Shown: one piece after another, positions 14,124-24,525 of the stretch
Position numbering within the stretch: the stretch's first letter is position 1
How the letters are laid out: the number at the start of each line of letters is the position of its first letter
Assembly: GCA_964422615.1 (NCBI GenBank)
Contig: CAYRBJ010000027.1
Coordinates: forward strand, 1-24,711
Length of the DNA: 24,711 nt
Source: DATLWN01 sp964422615
GTDB taxonomy: Bacteria; Pseudomonadota; Zetaproteobacteria; Mariprofundales; Mariprofundaceae
Reading direction: 5' to 3'
Position numbers and translations under genes: made by a program
Notes under the pieces: model-generated
Seen by the model: only the letters and a program-made list of their open reading frames with translations
The model's database searches: none
Told to the model about the DNA's origin: nothing

Positions 14124-14921
14124 TTATTCGGCGGGCGGGACGTGGATGCGCCGGATGGCCGTGGCCCGGCGCGTGCGGCTGTCCACGGTGACCAGCGTGG
14201 CGTAGATGCTGCCGCCGCGTTCCACCGCCTCGAAGCGCTGCGGCAGGCGCTCGATCATGCGCCTCAATGCTCCGTCCACCCGCATGCCGATGATGGACTG
14301 GTAGCTGCCGGTCATGCCGATGTCGGTCTGATAGGCGGTGCCCTGGGGACGAATGGTTTCGTCGCAGGTCGGCACATGGGTATGCGTGCCATAGACGAAG
14401 GAGGCACGGCCGTTGAGGTGCCAGCCCATGGCCATCTTTTCGCTCGTGGCTTCGGCATGCATGTCCACGACGATGGCGCTGACATCATCCGGGATCTCTT
14501 CCATGGCGCGGTCGACGGCGGCGAACGGGCAGTCCCATGCCCCCATGAACACCTGGCCGATGACGTTCAGTACGGCGATGCGGTGCCCGGCGGCCGTTTC
14601 CTGGATGGTCATGCCGCGGCCGGGGGCATGTGCCGAGAAGTTCAGCGGACGTATGCAGCGCTTCTCCTGCTCGATGAACGACAGAAACTCGCGTTGGTCC
14701 CAGCAATGGTTGCCGTTGGTCAGCACATGCACACCGAGTGCGAACATCTCGTCCGCGGTCTTGGCGGTGATGCCGAAACCGGCGGCCAGGTTCTCACCAT
14801 TGGCGATGACGAAATCGACGCGATGCTCGTCAATCAGCCGCGGCAGGTGGTCGTCGAGGGCTCGGCGCCCCGCTCTGCCGATGACATCACCGAGCACGAG
14901 GATATTCAGGGCGTCGGACAT
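14124..14921 (-). CDS. YmdB-type metallophosphoesterase (2',3'-cyclic nucleotide phosphodiesterase family)
   Basis: 265 residues of the calcineurin-like family containing Bacillus YmdB and Deinococcus DR1281. Metal-site motifs are in order: VLGDVIGRAGR near the N-terminus, IANGENLAAGFGIT, LTNGNHCWDQ, VDMHAEATSEK and YGTHTHVPT. Homologues hydrolyse 2',3'-cyclic nucleotides with a dinuclear metal centre; the role in this organism is not shown. The start (MSDALN) has GAGAGG seven bases upstream, and the gene overlaps the end of the 5-FCL gene by 16 bases, which implies cotranscription and coupling. The symbol is left blank because E. coli ymdB is an unrelated protein. Confidence 0.92.
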   Translation of the reverse strand: MSDALNILVLGDVIGRAGRRALDDHLPRLIDEHRVDFVIANGENLAAGFGITAKTADEMFALGVHVLTNGNHCWDQREFLSFIEQEKRCIRPLNFSAHAPGRGMTIQETAAGHRIAVLNVIGQVFMGAWDCPFAAVDRAMEEIPDDVSAIVVDMHAEATSEKMAMGWHLNGRASFVYGTHTHVPTCDETIRPQGTAYQTDIGMTGSYQSIIGMRVDGALRRMIERLPQRFEAVERGGSIYATLVTVDSRTRRATAIRRIHVPPAE

Positions 14922-15481
14922 GCGATAACCTCTCGTTCGGTCAGGATCATGTGCATGGGGATATCGTGGTCCTCGGCGGGCAATGCCGGCCATTCCTGGC
15001 AGGCGTAGGCCAGGCCGACCATCAGGTCCAGGCTGGCCCGGTGCGTAGCCAGCCATCGATCGAAACAGCCGAGGCCCATGCCGAGACGGTGTCCGCGGCG
15101 GTCGAAGCCCGTCATCGGGCAGATCAATGCCGCCGGACGCATACCGGTGTCCCATGGCTCACCCTGCTGCGGTTCCATGACGCCGAAACAGCCGCGCCGC
15201 CACAGGCTGTCGGAACGGATGTGCAGCCACGCCATATGGTCCGCATGCAATGTGCGCGGGGCGTATATGCGCCACGCATCGCTGCCGGCCAGGATCAGGT
15301 CGGTGGCGACCTCGTCACCCATGGCGCGATAGACCAGCACATGCCGGATACCGCGTTCATTCAGCAGGGCGAGCAGGGTGTTCTGGATGGTTTCGGAGAA
15401 GCCCCGACGCTGTTCGGGGGAAAGCGCGCGCCGTCTGGCCAGCAGCAGCTTGCGCAGTTCGGATTTGTCGGCACTGGACAC
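14906..15481 (-). CDS. fau: 5-formyltetrahydrofolate cyclo-ligase
   Basis: 191 residues; converts 5-formyl-THF to 5,10-methenyl-THF with ATP, recycling the folate storage form. The N-terminal LRKLLLARRRALSPEQR, the central VYRAMGDEVATD and the C-terminal nucleotide-site segment PMTGFDRRGHRLGMGLGCFDRWLA are the family signature (GxG...DR). It starts with GTG, with AGGA six bases upstream. It lies directly downstream of 6S RNA and zapA on the same strand, the order seen in E. coli (zapA-ssrS-fau/ygfA), so it may be transcribed by readthrough from ssrS. It overlaps the following YmdB-type gene. Confidence 0.94.
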   Translation of the reverse strand: MSSADKSELRKLLLARRRALSPEQRRGFSETIQNTLLALLNERGIRHVLVYRAMGDEVATDLILAGSDAWRIYAPRTLHADHMAWLHIRSDSLWRRGCFGVMEPQQGEPWDTGMRPAALICPMTGFDRRGHRLGMGLGCFDRWLATHRASLDLMVGLAYACQEWPALPAEDHDIPMHMILTEREVIACPTP

Positions 15482-15531
15482 GGAATTCCTTTATAGCCGG
15501 CGCAGCACATATGTGCAAAGCCGGGAAGGGG

Positions 15532-15706
15532 GCGCCCCCGCACTGCCGTTGACGGCACGCTGTTGTCGAACCCTCTTTACAGAGGTGGGCGCCGCACCCC
15601 GACGTCAGGTATCCCCAAGGGGACGCGCACGGTCGGAGTAGTTGAGCTCCCATTCGACATGTATCGGCTCAGGCAACGCGGTGCCAGGCGATCAGCGCAG
15701 GGGCGC
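15532..15706 (-). ncRNA. ssrS: 6S RNA
   Basis: About 175 nt, located between zapA and 5-FCL where gammaproteobacterial ssrS lies. The RNA strand contains the recognisable 6S segments TGCCTGAGCCGATA and GGGAGCTCAACTACTCCGACC, and later GACAACAGCGTGCCGTC. The ends form an uninterrupted 14-bp terminal stem, including G-U pairs: the 5' arm is at 15706-15693 and the 3' arm at 15545-15532. Internal hairpins such as CCTCT/AGAGG and GCCGTT/AACGGC fit the long rod with a central bubble. 6S RNA mimics an open promoter and sequesters sigma-70 holoenzyme. The 5' arm uses the last five codons and stop of zapA, so the two genes overlap by 15 bases. Ends are inferred from pairing, not mapped. Confidence 0.9.
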
Positions 15707-15985
15707 TTTTGCTAAACCCTCTGCTTGTGATACTACATGATCCAGCGATGAGAGCAAGTCGTCGATATGCTCGACCTGACCGTGCTCCTTCTGCAGCAAT
15801 TCGCCCGCCAGATTCAGGGCGACGAGGGCCAGCAGGCGGTCGGATGCCACGGCAGCACCCATGCTGCGCAGCTCATCCACCTTGGATTGCACGATGCTGG
15901 CGGCCGCCATGACCTGCTCGGGGTCATCGTCGGTGCGGATGGTGAAGGTGCGGCCCATCAGGGTGACCTCGACGGCATGGCTCAT
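15692..15985 (-). CDS. zapA: Cell division protein ZapA
   Basis: 97 residues. ZapA binds and bundles FtsZ filaments at the division ring. An N-terminal beta/alpha domain (VEVTLMGRTFTIRTDDDPEQVMAAASIVQSKVDELR) leads to the family core ASDRLLALVALNLAGELL and a coiled-coil C-terminus. It begins 7 bases after the ZapB-like gene stop, so both probably share a transcript. Its last codons (KAPLR-stop) coincide with the 5' arm of 6S RNA. Confidence 0.95.
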   Translation of the reverse strand: MSHAVEVTLMGRTFTIRTDDDPEQVMAAASIVQSKVDELRSMGAAVASDRLLALVALNLAGELLQKEHGQVEHIDDLLSSLDHVVSQAEGLAKAPLR

Positions 15986-15992
15986 GGCTGAC

Positions 15993-16286
15993 TCATTGCG
16001 GGCTGCTGTTGTCGGTCTGGGCCATCAGTTCATCGAGCTTTTCCATCGCGTGCTCGACGCGGGCCTTGGCTTCCAGTCGATCGTTCTGCAACCCGTGGAT
16101 CTCGTTTTCCAGATTCTGTACCTGATCGCGCCGCTTGCGCAGTTCGCTTTCGGCCAGGCGGATGACCTCGCGCATGCGCTGGTTCTCGGCCATCAGCCGT
16201 TCCATGGCCCGGCGGATCTCGGCCATGGCTTCGTTCAGTCGCTCGACGCGCCGGGCGATCGCATCATGGTTGGAGTCGGTATCCAT
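15993..16286 (-). CDS. ZapB-like / TIGR02449-type short coiled-coil protein
   Basis: About 97 residues, nearly all predicted coiled coil: heptad-patterned segments such as RVERLNEAMAEIRRAMERLMAENQRMREVI and QVQNLENEIHGLQNDRLEAKARVEHAMEKL. Small coiled-coil proteins of this kind stand directly before zapA in many gamma- and betaproteobacteria and are described as TIGR02449 or ZapB-like. A role with ZapA at the division site is an inference from position. I start at MDTDSN; an in-frame ATG three codons upstream (16295) and a TTG at 16325 are alternatives, and none has a clear ribosome site. Confidence 0.8.
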   Translation of the reverse strand: MDTDSNHDAIARRVERLNEAMAEIRRAMERLMAENQRMREVIRLAESELRKRRDQVQNLENEIHGLQNDRLEAKARVEHAMEKLDELMAQTDNSSPQ

Positions 16287-16329
16287 GCAAAGCATTGAAG
16301 CACCCCGTATGCACAGGGTCAACAAGGTG

Positions 16330-16343
16330 TGAGGTCAACCTCA
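16330..16343. terminator. Small palindrome at the ccdA stop
   Basis: TGAGGT, CA, ACCTCA is a perfect 6-bp inverted repeat that includes the ccdA stop codon and lies just before the coiled-coil gene. No T-run follows. It may be an mRNA hairpin at the ccdA end or chance. Confidence 0.25.
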
Positions 16344-17096
16344 GTGGCCGATGGTGGTCCCGATGTGGGCCAGCCACGGCAGATAGCGGATGATCCAGCC
16401 GGAGATGATGCTGAAGCTGCCGAGGAGGATCAGCAGGCCGACGGCAAACAGCAGCACCCCGGAGACGACTTCCACCGCGTGCAGATGTCGGCGGAAGCGC
16501 TTGGCCCAGCGCAGGAAGGCGCCGGTGGCGAAGGCGGCCAGCAGGAACGGGATGGCCAGACCTGCCGAGTAGACAGCCAGCAGGCCGATGCCTCGTCCCA
16601 GCTGGCTCTGGGCCCCGGCCAGCGCCAGGATCGCGCCGAGGATCGGGCCGATACACGGGGTCCAGCCGAAGGCAAAGGCCCCGCCGAGCAGCACGGCGCC
16701 GAGGGCGTGGCCGGGATTGACCTTCGAGGTGTCGAGCCTGGCTTCCATCATCAGGAACGGGATGCGGATCAGGCCGATATAGTGCAGGCCGAATACCATG
16801 ATCAGCAGACCGGCGATCTTGGCGAGCACCGCCATATGCACCAGCAGCCATTGGCCGATGAACGAGGCCGATGCCCCCAGGGCGATGAACACGAGGCTGA
16901 AGCCGGCCACGAACCACAGCGATTGCGCCAGCACATGCCGCCGCGCGCGTCCCTGCTCGGGGCCGTCGTTCTGCAGCGCGTCCACGGAGACGCCGCTGAT
17001 ATAGGACAGGTATGCGGGCACCAGCGGCAGCACGCAGGGCGACAGAAAGGACAACAGTCCGGCCAGCAGGGCGCCGGCAAAGGTGACATCAATCAT
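16341..17096 (-). CDS. ccdA: CcdA/DsbD-type transmembrane thiol-disulfide transporter
   Basis: 251 residues with six hydrophobic segments. The two redox cysteines are in FLSPCVLPLVPAYL (Cys21, first helix) and AFGWTPCIGPILG (Cys148, fourth helix), which is the arrangement of CcdA and of the DsbD membrane core. It carries electrons from cytoplasmic thioredoxin to the periplasm, for cytochrome c maturation or disulfide reduction. No periplasmic DsbD domains are fused. It starts 24 bases after the cutA stop on the same strand, so cutA-ccdA is a likely operon. This pairing recalls the cutA-dsbD neighbourhood of E. coli. Confidence 0.93.
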   Translation of the reverse strand: MIDVTFAGALLAGLLSFLSPCVLPLVPAYLSYISGVSVDALQNDGPEQGRARRHVLAQSLWFVAGFSLVFIALGASASFIGQWLLVHMAVLAKIAGLLIMVFGLHYIGLIRIPFLMMEARLDTSKVNPGHALGAVLLGGAFAFGWTPCIGPILGAILALAGAQSQLGRGIGLLAVYSAGLAIPFLLAAFATGAFLRWAKRFRRHLHAVEVVSGVLLFAVGLLILLGSFSIISGWIIRYLPWLAHIGTTIGH

Positions 17097-17120
17097 GGGT
17101 CGGCCTCCGGTGTCGAACGG

Positions 17121-17456
17121 TCATGACGGTTGACCGGGGGTGGTGACCGCCTCGCTGATCCAGGCGGCATAGGCCGCCGATGCCGATCCGTCAAATCGGA
17201 CGATCTCAGGCAGTTCGTAGGGGTGATGGCGCGTAAGCCAGCTCGTGACATGGCCGGCCTGTCCGGCAGCGGTCTTGATCTGGAGCAGGAATTCGCCAGC
17301 CTCCTCCGTTTTCCCCTGCCAGCGATAGAATGAGCGCATGCGGGGCAGCATCTGCACGCAGGCAGCCAGGCGCTGATCCACCAGGGAGCGGGCCAGGCGC
17401 TGCGCGACATCCTCGTCATCGACCGTGGTCAGGATCAGGCAGATTTCCCCGGACAT
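17121..17456 (-). CDS. cutA: Divalent-cation tolerance protein CutA
   Basis: 111 residues, the usual CutA1 size, a trimeric PII-like ferredoxin fold. Signature parts are TTVDDEDVAQRLARSLVDQRLAACVQMLPRMRSFYRWQGK, EEAGEFLLQIKT and HHPYELPEIVRF. The first of these contains the conserved Cys and the WxGK turn. The family was named for copper tolerance; its true role is unsettled. The start is the ATG giving MSGEICL; the frame extends upstream but without conserved sequence and into the acs promoter region. It is divergent from acs. Confidence 0.95.
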   Translation of the reverse strand: MSGEICLILTTVDDEDVAQRLARSLVDQRLAACVQMLPRMRSFYRWQGKTEEAGEFLLQIKTAAGQAGHVTSWLTRHHPYELPEIVRFDGSASAAYAAWISEAVTTPGQPS

Positions 17457-17574
17457 GCGGCGCAGCCTACGCCGAAACGGCGTCATTGACAGCCGCACTT
17501 TTATTGGGGCCGCGATTCGCCGTCCTTCGCTTCGATTGCTAGACTGGTCCGCATTCCATTCATGGGGGGATGCC

Positions 17575-19524
<1,950 letters not shown>

Positions 19525-19548
19525 GTTCCGCACAACCGGTCAGGAGCC

Positions 19549-22311
19549 ATGCCCCACCAGCACCTGTTCCGCCATCCGGTCGGCTTCTTTCCCGCCCGGG
19601 CGCGCTGGTATCTGGCCGGGATCAGTATGCTGGCGCTGCTGCTGGTGGCGGCGCACTTCGCCCTGCAGGTACATACGCAGGATGTGGCGCGCACCACCGT
19701 GAACCAGTGGCTGCGCCGGTCCGGCGGCAGCGTCGACAAGGTGCGGTTTCACCTGTTGCGCAACGCCCTGACGCTGGACGGCGTGCATCTGCAATCCGGC
19801 AAGCTGACGATTTCCATCCCCGAGGTGTTGCTGTACGGCCACGTGGATTCCCTGCTCGGCGGGCACCCGGCGCTTTCCCGCGTCACCTTGACCTCTCCCC
19901 GACTGCAACTGCCGGCGGCCTCGGCGCTGCGCCTGCTGGCCTCACAGGCGGTGGCGGGGGATACCATGTTCGAACAGATATGGCGGCTGGCCCGGCACCT
20001 GGAGATCCGGGGCGGCAGCCTGGAGCTGTTTGCGGGCAAGGGTGGCAGCCGCCACTGGACCTTCGATGGCCTGAATCTGCTGATCCGGGATCAACCTGGG
20101 GGCAGGATGATCCAGGGCAGCTTCCGCTACCGTGGCTCCCCGCTGGCGGTGCAGAGCCGGATGCGTCCGGGCACGGGCGGGGCGGCGGGCTCGATCACCG
20201 TAAGCTGGGATAGGCTGGACGGGCGTGCAGTCGGTCGCGAGCTCATGGGCCTTGCACCGCTCAATGGTGAGCTCAGCGGGCAGGCGCAATGGCAATGGCA
20301 GGCGGATGCGGCCGGCCAGGTCACGCGCTCGCAGTTGCAGGGCGAGATGCGCGTGGTCACGAACGCGCTGGTTGTCGATGACACCTCGGTGGTGCCATCG
20401 CTGCAGTGGCAGGCCGACCAGGCGAACGATCGCTGGCAGGCACATGTTTCGGCCAAGTCCTGGTCCCTGATGCCCCTGCTGGGCCTGGCGCCGGTCTGGT
20501 ATGGCCACCGACTGGTTTCCGGACGCTTTTCCGGCGATGTCGACGCCGCGTGGACGGCTGCCGATCCGTCAGCGGGAAGCTTCCGGATCGCCAAGGGGGT
20601 GATTCGCGGCCTCGACTATGTCCCGGTAACCTGGCCCGGAGATGCCCAGGACCGACCGGACTGGCACATCGACCGCATCGATGTCGCGGATGCGGTGGTG
20701 GATCCGCACCGGTCAGCATTCGTCATCGGCAAGCTGAAGATGGCCGGCGGCGAGATCAGGCTGGCGCCGGGCCAGGCGCCGGCGCCGGTCTCCCCGGATT
20801 CCTGGGCGTTGGAGGTCAAACAGGCGCGCATCAGCCATGTGGCGGCGGTGCTGGTCTTCGCCGATGGACGGCCTGTGCTGCGTACCCTGCCATTATCCGG
20901 CCAGGCCCGGATCGCCGGCGGTTCCTTTCAGTGCAACCTGGCCGCCGCCGATGCCCCCGTGACCTGGAACATCAGGGGGCAGGGGCATTGGCCCTGGCCG
21001 GCTGCGGCCGCGGTGAAGCTGAATGTGGACGCCGCCGGTTTGCCGCTGATCCAGATGCGGGCCCTGTTGCCCTTTGCCGAAGGGACCCGGACGGGCTCGG
21101 CCGTGGAACTGGCGGGCCAGGCCGGCTTCTCCCTGGCCGTCGATATCAGTGGGGATCAGTGGACGGCATCCGGTAATATGGATGCCCGGAATGTGGCGGT
21201 GTCCTGGCAGGGAAACAGCTGGCATGCGGCCCAGGTAAAAGCGGATCTGGACCGGATCGGCACGGGGATGCCGGCGCAGGCCCTCAGAAGCCTGCAGGCG
21301 AGCGGTTGGCAGTACCAGGGAGCCCTGCAGTCGTTGACCCCCGCCCCGGATGCAGCGGCCGGAGGCTCGGATAGCCTGCTGCCGCTGCGCAGCGGTAGCC
21401 ACTGGCGCATCGGCACGATGGCATGGCAGGGAGGGACGGTCAGTTTTGGCCGTGCCGATGCCATCTGGGGCCGCAACGTCGATATGCAGATGTCGGGTTG
21501 GGCCGAAGGCCGGATGGCACCGTTGAAACTGTCCGGGAACATCGGCGGTGGCGCGTTCCAGGTGGTCGGCACCCTCGGTCGCATTGATGGGTATCTGCAC
21601 GCGAACCTGAAAGGCGGGGTGACGAATGCCCGCCCCTTTTTCCTGAACGATTGGCTGCAGGTTTCCGGCGCCCCGCGCGTCATCCGCGGCGACTGGTCAT
21701 CGCAGTTCACATGGAAGGATGACGATCACGGCCTCGGCCATGGCCATCTGCGGCTGTGGCTGCGGCGCTGGCAGCTGGAATCGGGCGCGTTCCCGAACGA
21801 TCCCTTTCTGGCCCGTGCGGGCTTCGGAGCCCATGACCTGCTGCGGCGGCTCGGGGCCGGGCGCCTGGCGGTGCTCGATGCCGACTATGTGCAGGCCGCA
21901 CCGGGGTCGTTTGCATGGTCCGATCTCGGCGATGCGCTGCTGGCCGTGATCAGGAATAAGGCGGAGTCCGCGGCCGCCCCGAGCGGCACATCACCATCCG
22001 CGCCGAGGATGGAGACGCGGATCCGCCTGCACGGCAAGGTGGGGCTCAGCTACAACGAACGGCTGCGGCTGTATCGGGTCCGGCGGTTTCTGGCCGCGCA
22101 TAAGAAGCTCGTGGCCGATCTGCTGCCGCAGCTGGGGACCCAGGCGTTGAACGCGGACATCGTGGCCACGATACGCCATACGCAGGATATGATCGAACAG
22201 TACATGATCGAGCGGGGCATCGCGCGCAGACGCCTGTTCCCTGTTTGGCCGACTTCGGCCAATGGTGGGCAGGGCTCTCTCGGCATCCGTGTCGAGGTGC
22301 GCCAGCCCTAG
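19549..22311 (+). CDS. AsmA/DUF748-like envelope protein
   Basis: 920 residues with one N-terminal membrane helix (about 17-41, RWYLAGISMLALLLVAAHF) and a large periplasmic body of repeating beta-strand pattern. The early segment (TVNQWLRRSGGSVDKVRFHLLRNALTLDGVHLQSGKLTISIPEVLL) resembles the start of AsmA/DUF748 proteins, where a barrel-like strand repeat follows a helix. The C-terminus (RIRLHGKVGLSYN...IVATIRHTQDMIEQYMIERGIARRRLFPV) resembles the short alpha/beta tail of DUF748 proteins, with some likeness to an OmpA-type fold. AsmA-like relatives span the periplasm and are implicated in phospholipid transport to the outer membrane. AGGAG precedes the ATG. It follows acs closely, and any functional tie is unclear. 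Family confidence is moderate because the middle is poorly conserved. Confidence 0.7.
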   Translation: MPHQHLFRHPVGFFPARARWYLAGISMLALLLVAAHFALQVHTQDVARTTVNQWLRRSGGSVDKVRFHLLRNALTLDGVHLQSGKLTISIPEVLLYGHVDSLLGGHPALSRVTLTSPRLQLPAASALRLLASQAVAGDTMFEQIWRLARHLEIRGGSLELFAGKGGSRHWTFDGLNLLIRDQPGGRMIQGSFRYRGSPLAVQSRMRPGTGGAAGSITVSWDRLDGRAVGRELMGLAPLNGELSGQAQWQWQADAAGQVTRSQLQGEMRVVTNALVVDDTSVVPSLQWQADQANDRWQAHVSAKSWSLMPLLGLAPVWYGHRLVSGRFSGDVDAAWTAADPSAGSFRIAKGVIRGLDYVPVTWPGDAQDRPDWHIDRIDVADAVVDPHRSAFVIGKLKMAGGEIRLAPGQAPAPVSPDSWALEVKQARISHVAAVLVFADGRPVLRTLPLSGQARIAGGSFQCNLAAADAPVTWNIRGQGHWPWPAAAAVKLNVDAAGLPLIQMRALLPFAEGTRTGSAVELAGQAGFSLAVDISGDQWTASGNMDARNVAVSWQGNSWHAAQVKADLDRIGTGMPAQALRSLQASGWQYQGALQSLTPAPDAAAGGSDSLLPLRSGSHWRIGTMAWQGGTVSFGRADAIWGRNVDMQMSGWAEGRMAPLKLSGNIGGGAFQVVGTLGRIDGYLHANLKGGVTNARPFFLNDWLQVSGAPRVIRGDWSSQFTWKDDDHGLGHGHLRLWLRRWQLESGAFPNDPFLARAGFGAHDLLRRLGAGRLAVLDADYVQAAPGSFAWSDLGDALLAVIRNKAESAAAPSGTSPSAPRMETRIRLHGKVGLSYNERLRLYRVRRFLAAHKKLVADLLPQLGTQALNADIVATIRHTQDMIEQYMIERGIARRRLFPVWPTSANGGQGSLGIRVEVRQP

Positions 22312-22377
22312 CGAGGCTCGCCGCGGCGGCTCCGTTTTATTAGGGTTCGTGCCCGATCTGCAAGTTTAGGAGATTCC

Positions 22378-23778
22378 ATGACCGTCCGTACCCGCTTCGC
22401 GCCCTCGCCCACCGGCATGCTGCATATTGGCGGCGCCCGCACGGCGCTGTTTTCCTGGCTGTATGCCAGGCATCACGGCGGGCAGTTTCTGCTGCGCATC
22501 GAGGATACCGACCGTGAGCGCTCCACCGACGAGGCAAGGCAGGTCATTCTCGATGGGCTCGCCTGGCTGGGTCTGGATTGGGACGGCGATGTCGTGTTCC
22601 AGAGCCAGCGTGAGGCGCAGCATGTGGCGGCGGTCAACCGGCTGCTGGCGGAGGGCAAGGCCTACCGGTGCTACTGCTCGAAGGCGGAGCTTGATGCCCT
22701 GCGAGAGGCGCAACGGGCGGCCGGTGTCAAACCGAGATATGACGGCCGCTGCCGCCATCGTACCGATCAGCCGGAGGGCGTGCCGCACGTGATCCGCTTT
22801 CTGTCCCCGGATGACGGCGAGACGCTGGTGCGTGACCTGGTGCTGGGGGACGTGAGATTTGCCAACCAGGAGCTGGATGATCTGATCCTGATGCGTTCGG
22901 ACGGCACACCGACCTACAACCTGGCGGTCGTGGTGGATGATGCCGAAATGGGCATTACGCATGTGATTCGCGGCTCCGACCACCTGAACAACACGCCGCG
23001 CCAGATGCAGCTGTACCGGGCGCTGGATCTGCCGGTGCCGCAGTTCGCGCATATCCCGCTGATCCATGGCCCGGACGGGGCCAAGATGTCCAAGCGTCAC
23101 GGTGCGGTGGCGATCACCGACTATCGCCGGACGGGTTACCTGCCCGAGGCCGTGATCAATTATCTGGCCAGGCTGGGTTGGTCGCACGGGGATAGCGAGG
23201 TGTTCAGCCGCGCGGATCTGGTGCGCCTGTTCGATATCAAGGATGTGGGCAAGACCGCGGCGCGTTTCGACCAACAGAAGCTGGACTGGCTGAACGCCCA
23301 CTACCTTCGTGCCGCGGAGCCCGAGGCGCTGCAAGCCGAGATCGCTTCCCGCCTGCGGGCGGCGGCCGTGGAACCCAGCGATGGGCCACAGCTGGAGGCG
23401 GTGATCGCCGCCCTGCAGGAACGCTCGAAGGGGCTGGACGATCTGGCCGAGTCGGCGCTGATGTTCTACCGGGCGCCCGAGGCCTACGATGAGAAGGCGG
23501 TGGCCAAGCATTTCGGCGCCGATGCCTTCGCCCTGTTGCAGGCCTTCGTCGACGAGGCCGAGCAACTGGAACACTGGCATGCCGAGCATATCCATCCGGT
23601 GTTGCATCGGGTATGCGAGCAGGCGGATGCCAAGCTCGGTCATCTGGCTCAGCCGATACGCGTACTGGTCGCCGGCGTGCCGGTGTCGCCACCGATCGAT
23701 CTGACGCTGGCCCTGTTGGGCAAGGCCGAGTCGCTGACGCGCATCCGTGCCGGAATGGCACGGTTGCGACCGGCATGA
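22378..23778 (+). CDS. gltX: Glutamate-tRNA ligase
   Basis: 466 residues, the usual bacterial GluRS length. It charges tRNA-Glu (class I synthetase). HIGH motif: PSPTGMLHIGGAR (about 9-21). KMSKS motif: KMSKR (236-240). The zinc site of the E. coli enzyme is fully conserved, with Cys98, Cys100, Cys125 and His127 in CYC...CRH. Residues past 330 are the helical anticodon-binding domain. AGGAG precedes the ATG by six bases. It is the last protein gene before the tRNA-tuf cluster; the intervening 370 bases suggest separate transcription. Confidence 0.98.
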   Translation: MTVRTRFAPSPTGMLHIGGARTALFSWLYARHHGGQFLLRIEDTDRERSTDEARQVILDGLAWLGLDWDGDVVFQSQREAQHVAAVNRLLAEGKAYRCYCSKAELDALREAQRAAGVKPRYDGRCRHRTDQPEGVPHVIRFLSPDDGETLVRDLVLGDVRFANQELDDLILMRSDGTPTYNLAVVVDDAEMGITHVIRGSDHLNNTPRQMQLYRALDLPVPQFAHIPLIHGPDGAKMSKRHGAVAITDYRRTGYLPEAVINYLARLGWSHGDSEVFSRADLVRLFDIKDVGKTAARFDQQKLDWLNAHYLRAAEPEALQAEIASRLRAAAVEPSDGPQLEAVIAALQERSKGLDDLAESALMFYRAPEAYDEKAVAKHFGADAFALLQAFVDEAEQLEHWHAEHIHPVLHRVCEQADAKLGHLAQPIRVLVAGVPVSPPIDLTLALLGKAESLTRIRAGMARLRPA

Positions 23779-24151
23779 TGTCGCAAAAAACTCTCCGATG
23801 CAGTAAAATATCCGGTTCCTGCCATGTCGATGACGATCGGTTTTGTGTTGCGCTTCGATCAGGCTCCCGCAGCGCCGGCGCCACCGCCCGTGGTTTCCAC
23901 CACGGCAGTCGAAGCTCATTGGCACAATCCCGAGGTGGTGGCAGAGACACAGGGCGCGGCATCCTCCCGCTGATTGCCTTCCTCCGGCCGCTTCCCCGCC
24001 CATGCCTCCACGACCTACGGCCCCCGTGGCGAGCCCAATCGCCCATGGCTGCCTCAACAGAGCCGCATCGATCTGTAGCCTGATCGTCCTTGGGACGGCT
24101 GCCGATGCGCTCTTGTATTCACAACGATCCACAGTAACATGCGCCGCTCAA
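23779..24151. other. Gene-free gap between gltX and the tRNA cluster
   Basis: I see no recognisable gene. One short forward frame (23824-23973, 49 codons, MSMTIGFVLRF...) has no family resemblance and a proline/alanine run, and longer frames crossing into tRNA-Thr cannot be real. An A-rich patch follows the gltX stop. The end of the gap probably carries the tRNA-tuf promoter. Confidence 0.6.
24113..24140 (+). promoter_or_regulatory. Candidate promoter for the tRNA-tuf operon
   Basis: TTGTAT (24113-24118) and TAACAT (24135-24140) are 16 bases apart and end 11 bases before tRNA-Thr. The -10 matches 4 of 6 and the -35 only 3 of 6, so this rests mainly on position. Confidence 0.4.
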
Positions 24152-24227
24152 GCCGGCATAGCTCAGTTGGTAGAGCAGCTGATTTGTAATCAGCAGGCCA
24201 CGGGTTCGAATCCTGTTGCCGGCTCCA
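24152..24227 (+). tRNA. thrU: tRNA-Thr (anticodon TGT)
   Basis: 76 nt. The acceptor GCCGGCA pairs with TGCCGGC, followed by discriminator T and an encoded CCA. The anticodon loop TTTGTAA in a CTGAT/ATCAG stem gives TGT. The T-loop GGTTCGAATCC is standard. It is first in the Thr-Tyr-Gly-Thr-tuf cluster, the order of the E. coli tufB operon. Confidence 0.97.
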
Positions 24228-24324
24228 GCTCGGCGGTGTTGGCGGCTTGAGGTTGACAGGGCGCGGTAAAGATGCAAAATCGCGCGCCCTTTCGTGCGCT
24301 TCGGCGTGGCGAAAGGGGGAAAGC

Positions 24325-24409
24325 GGAGAGGTTCCCGAGCGGTCAAAGGGGGCAGACTGTAAATCTGCTGGCTCAGCCTTCGTTGGTTCGAATCCAGCCC
24401 TCTCCACCA
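24325..24409 (+). tRNA. tyrU: tRNA-Tyr (anticodon GTA)
   Basis: 85 nt with the long variable arm of a type II tRNA. The acceptor GGAGAGG pairs with CCTCTCC, then A and encoded CCA. The anticodon stem CAGA/TCTG with loop CTGTAAA gives GTA. Second in the cluster. Confidence 0.97.
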
Positions 24410-24437
24410 GCTTGAGCGTTGGGCCTCTTGGACATTG

Positions 24438-24511
24438 GCGGGTGTAGTTCAACGGTAGAACCCCAGCCTTCCAAGCTGGTGGTACGGGTTCGATTCCCGT
24501 CACCCGCTCCA
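24438..24511 (+). tRNA. glyT: tRNA-Gly (anticodon TCC)
   Basis: 74 nt. The acceptor GCGGGTG pairs with CACCCGC, then T and encoded CCA. The anticodon loop CTTCCAA gives TCC, reading GGA/GGG. Third in the cluster. Confidence 0.97.
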
Positions 24512-24525
24512 GGTTTGGCAGAGCG

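Noticed and set aside
13992..15008. A long forward frame from the hairpin element into the YmdB-type gene
   Set aside because: Mostly antisense to a clear gene, begins inside the repeat, and has a His/Asp/Gly-rich shadow composition.
17486..17491. TTGACA between cutA and acs as a -35 box
   Set aside because: No -10-like hexamer at 16-18 bases downstream on the plus strand; the area is GC-rich there.
23824..23973. A 49-codon frame after gltX
   Set aside because: No ribosome site, no family resemblance and low-complexity Pro/Ala content. Too weak to call as a gene.
22366..24132. A 588-codon open frame antisense to gltX
   Set aside because: Shadow of gltX. It runs through the gltX ribosome site and shows no protein family features.
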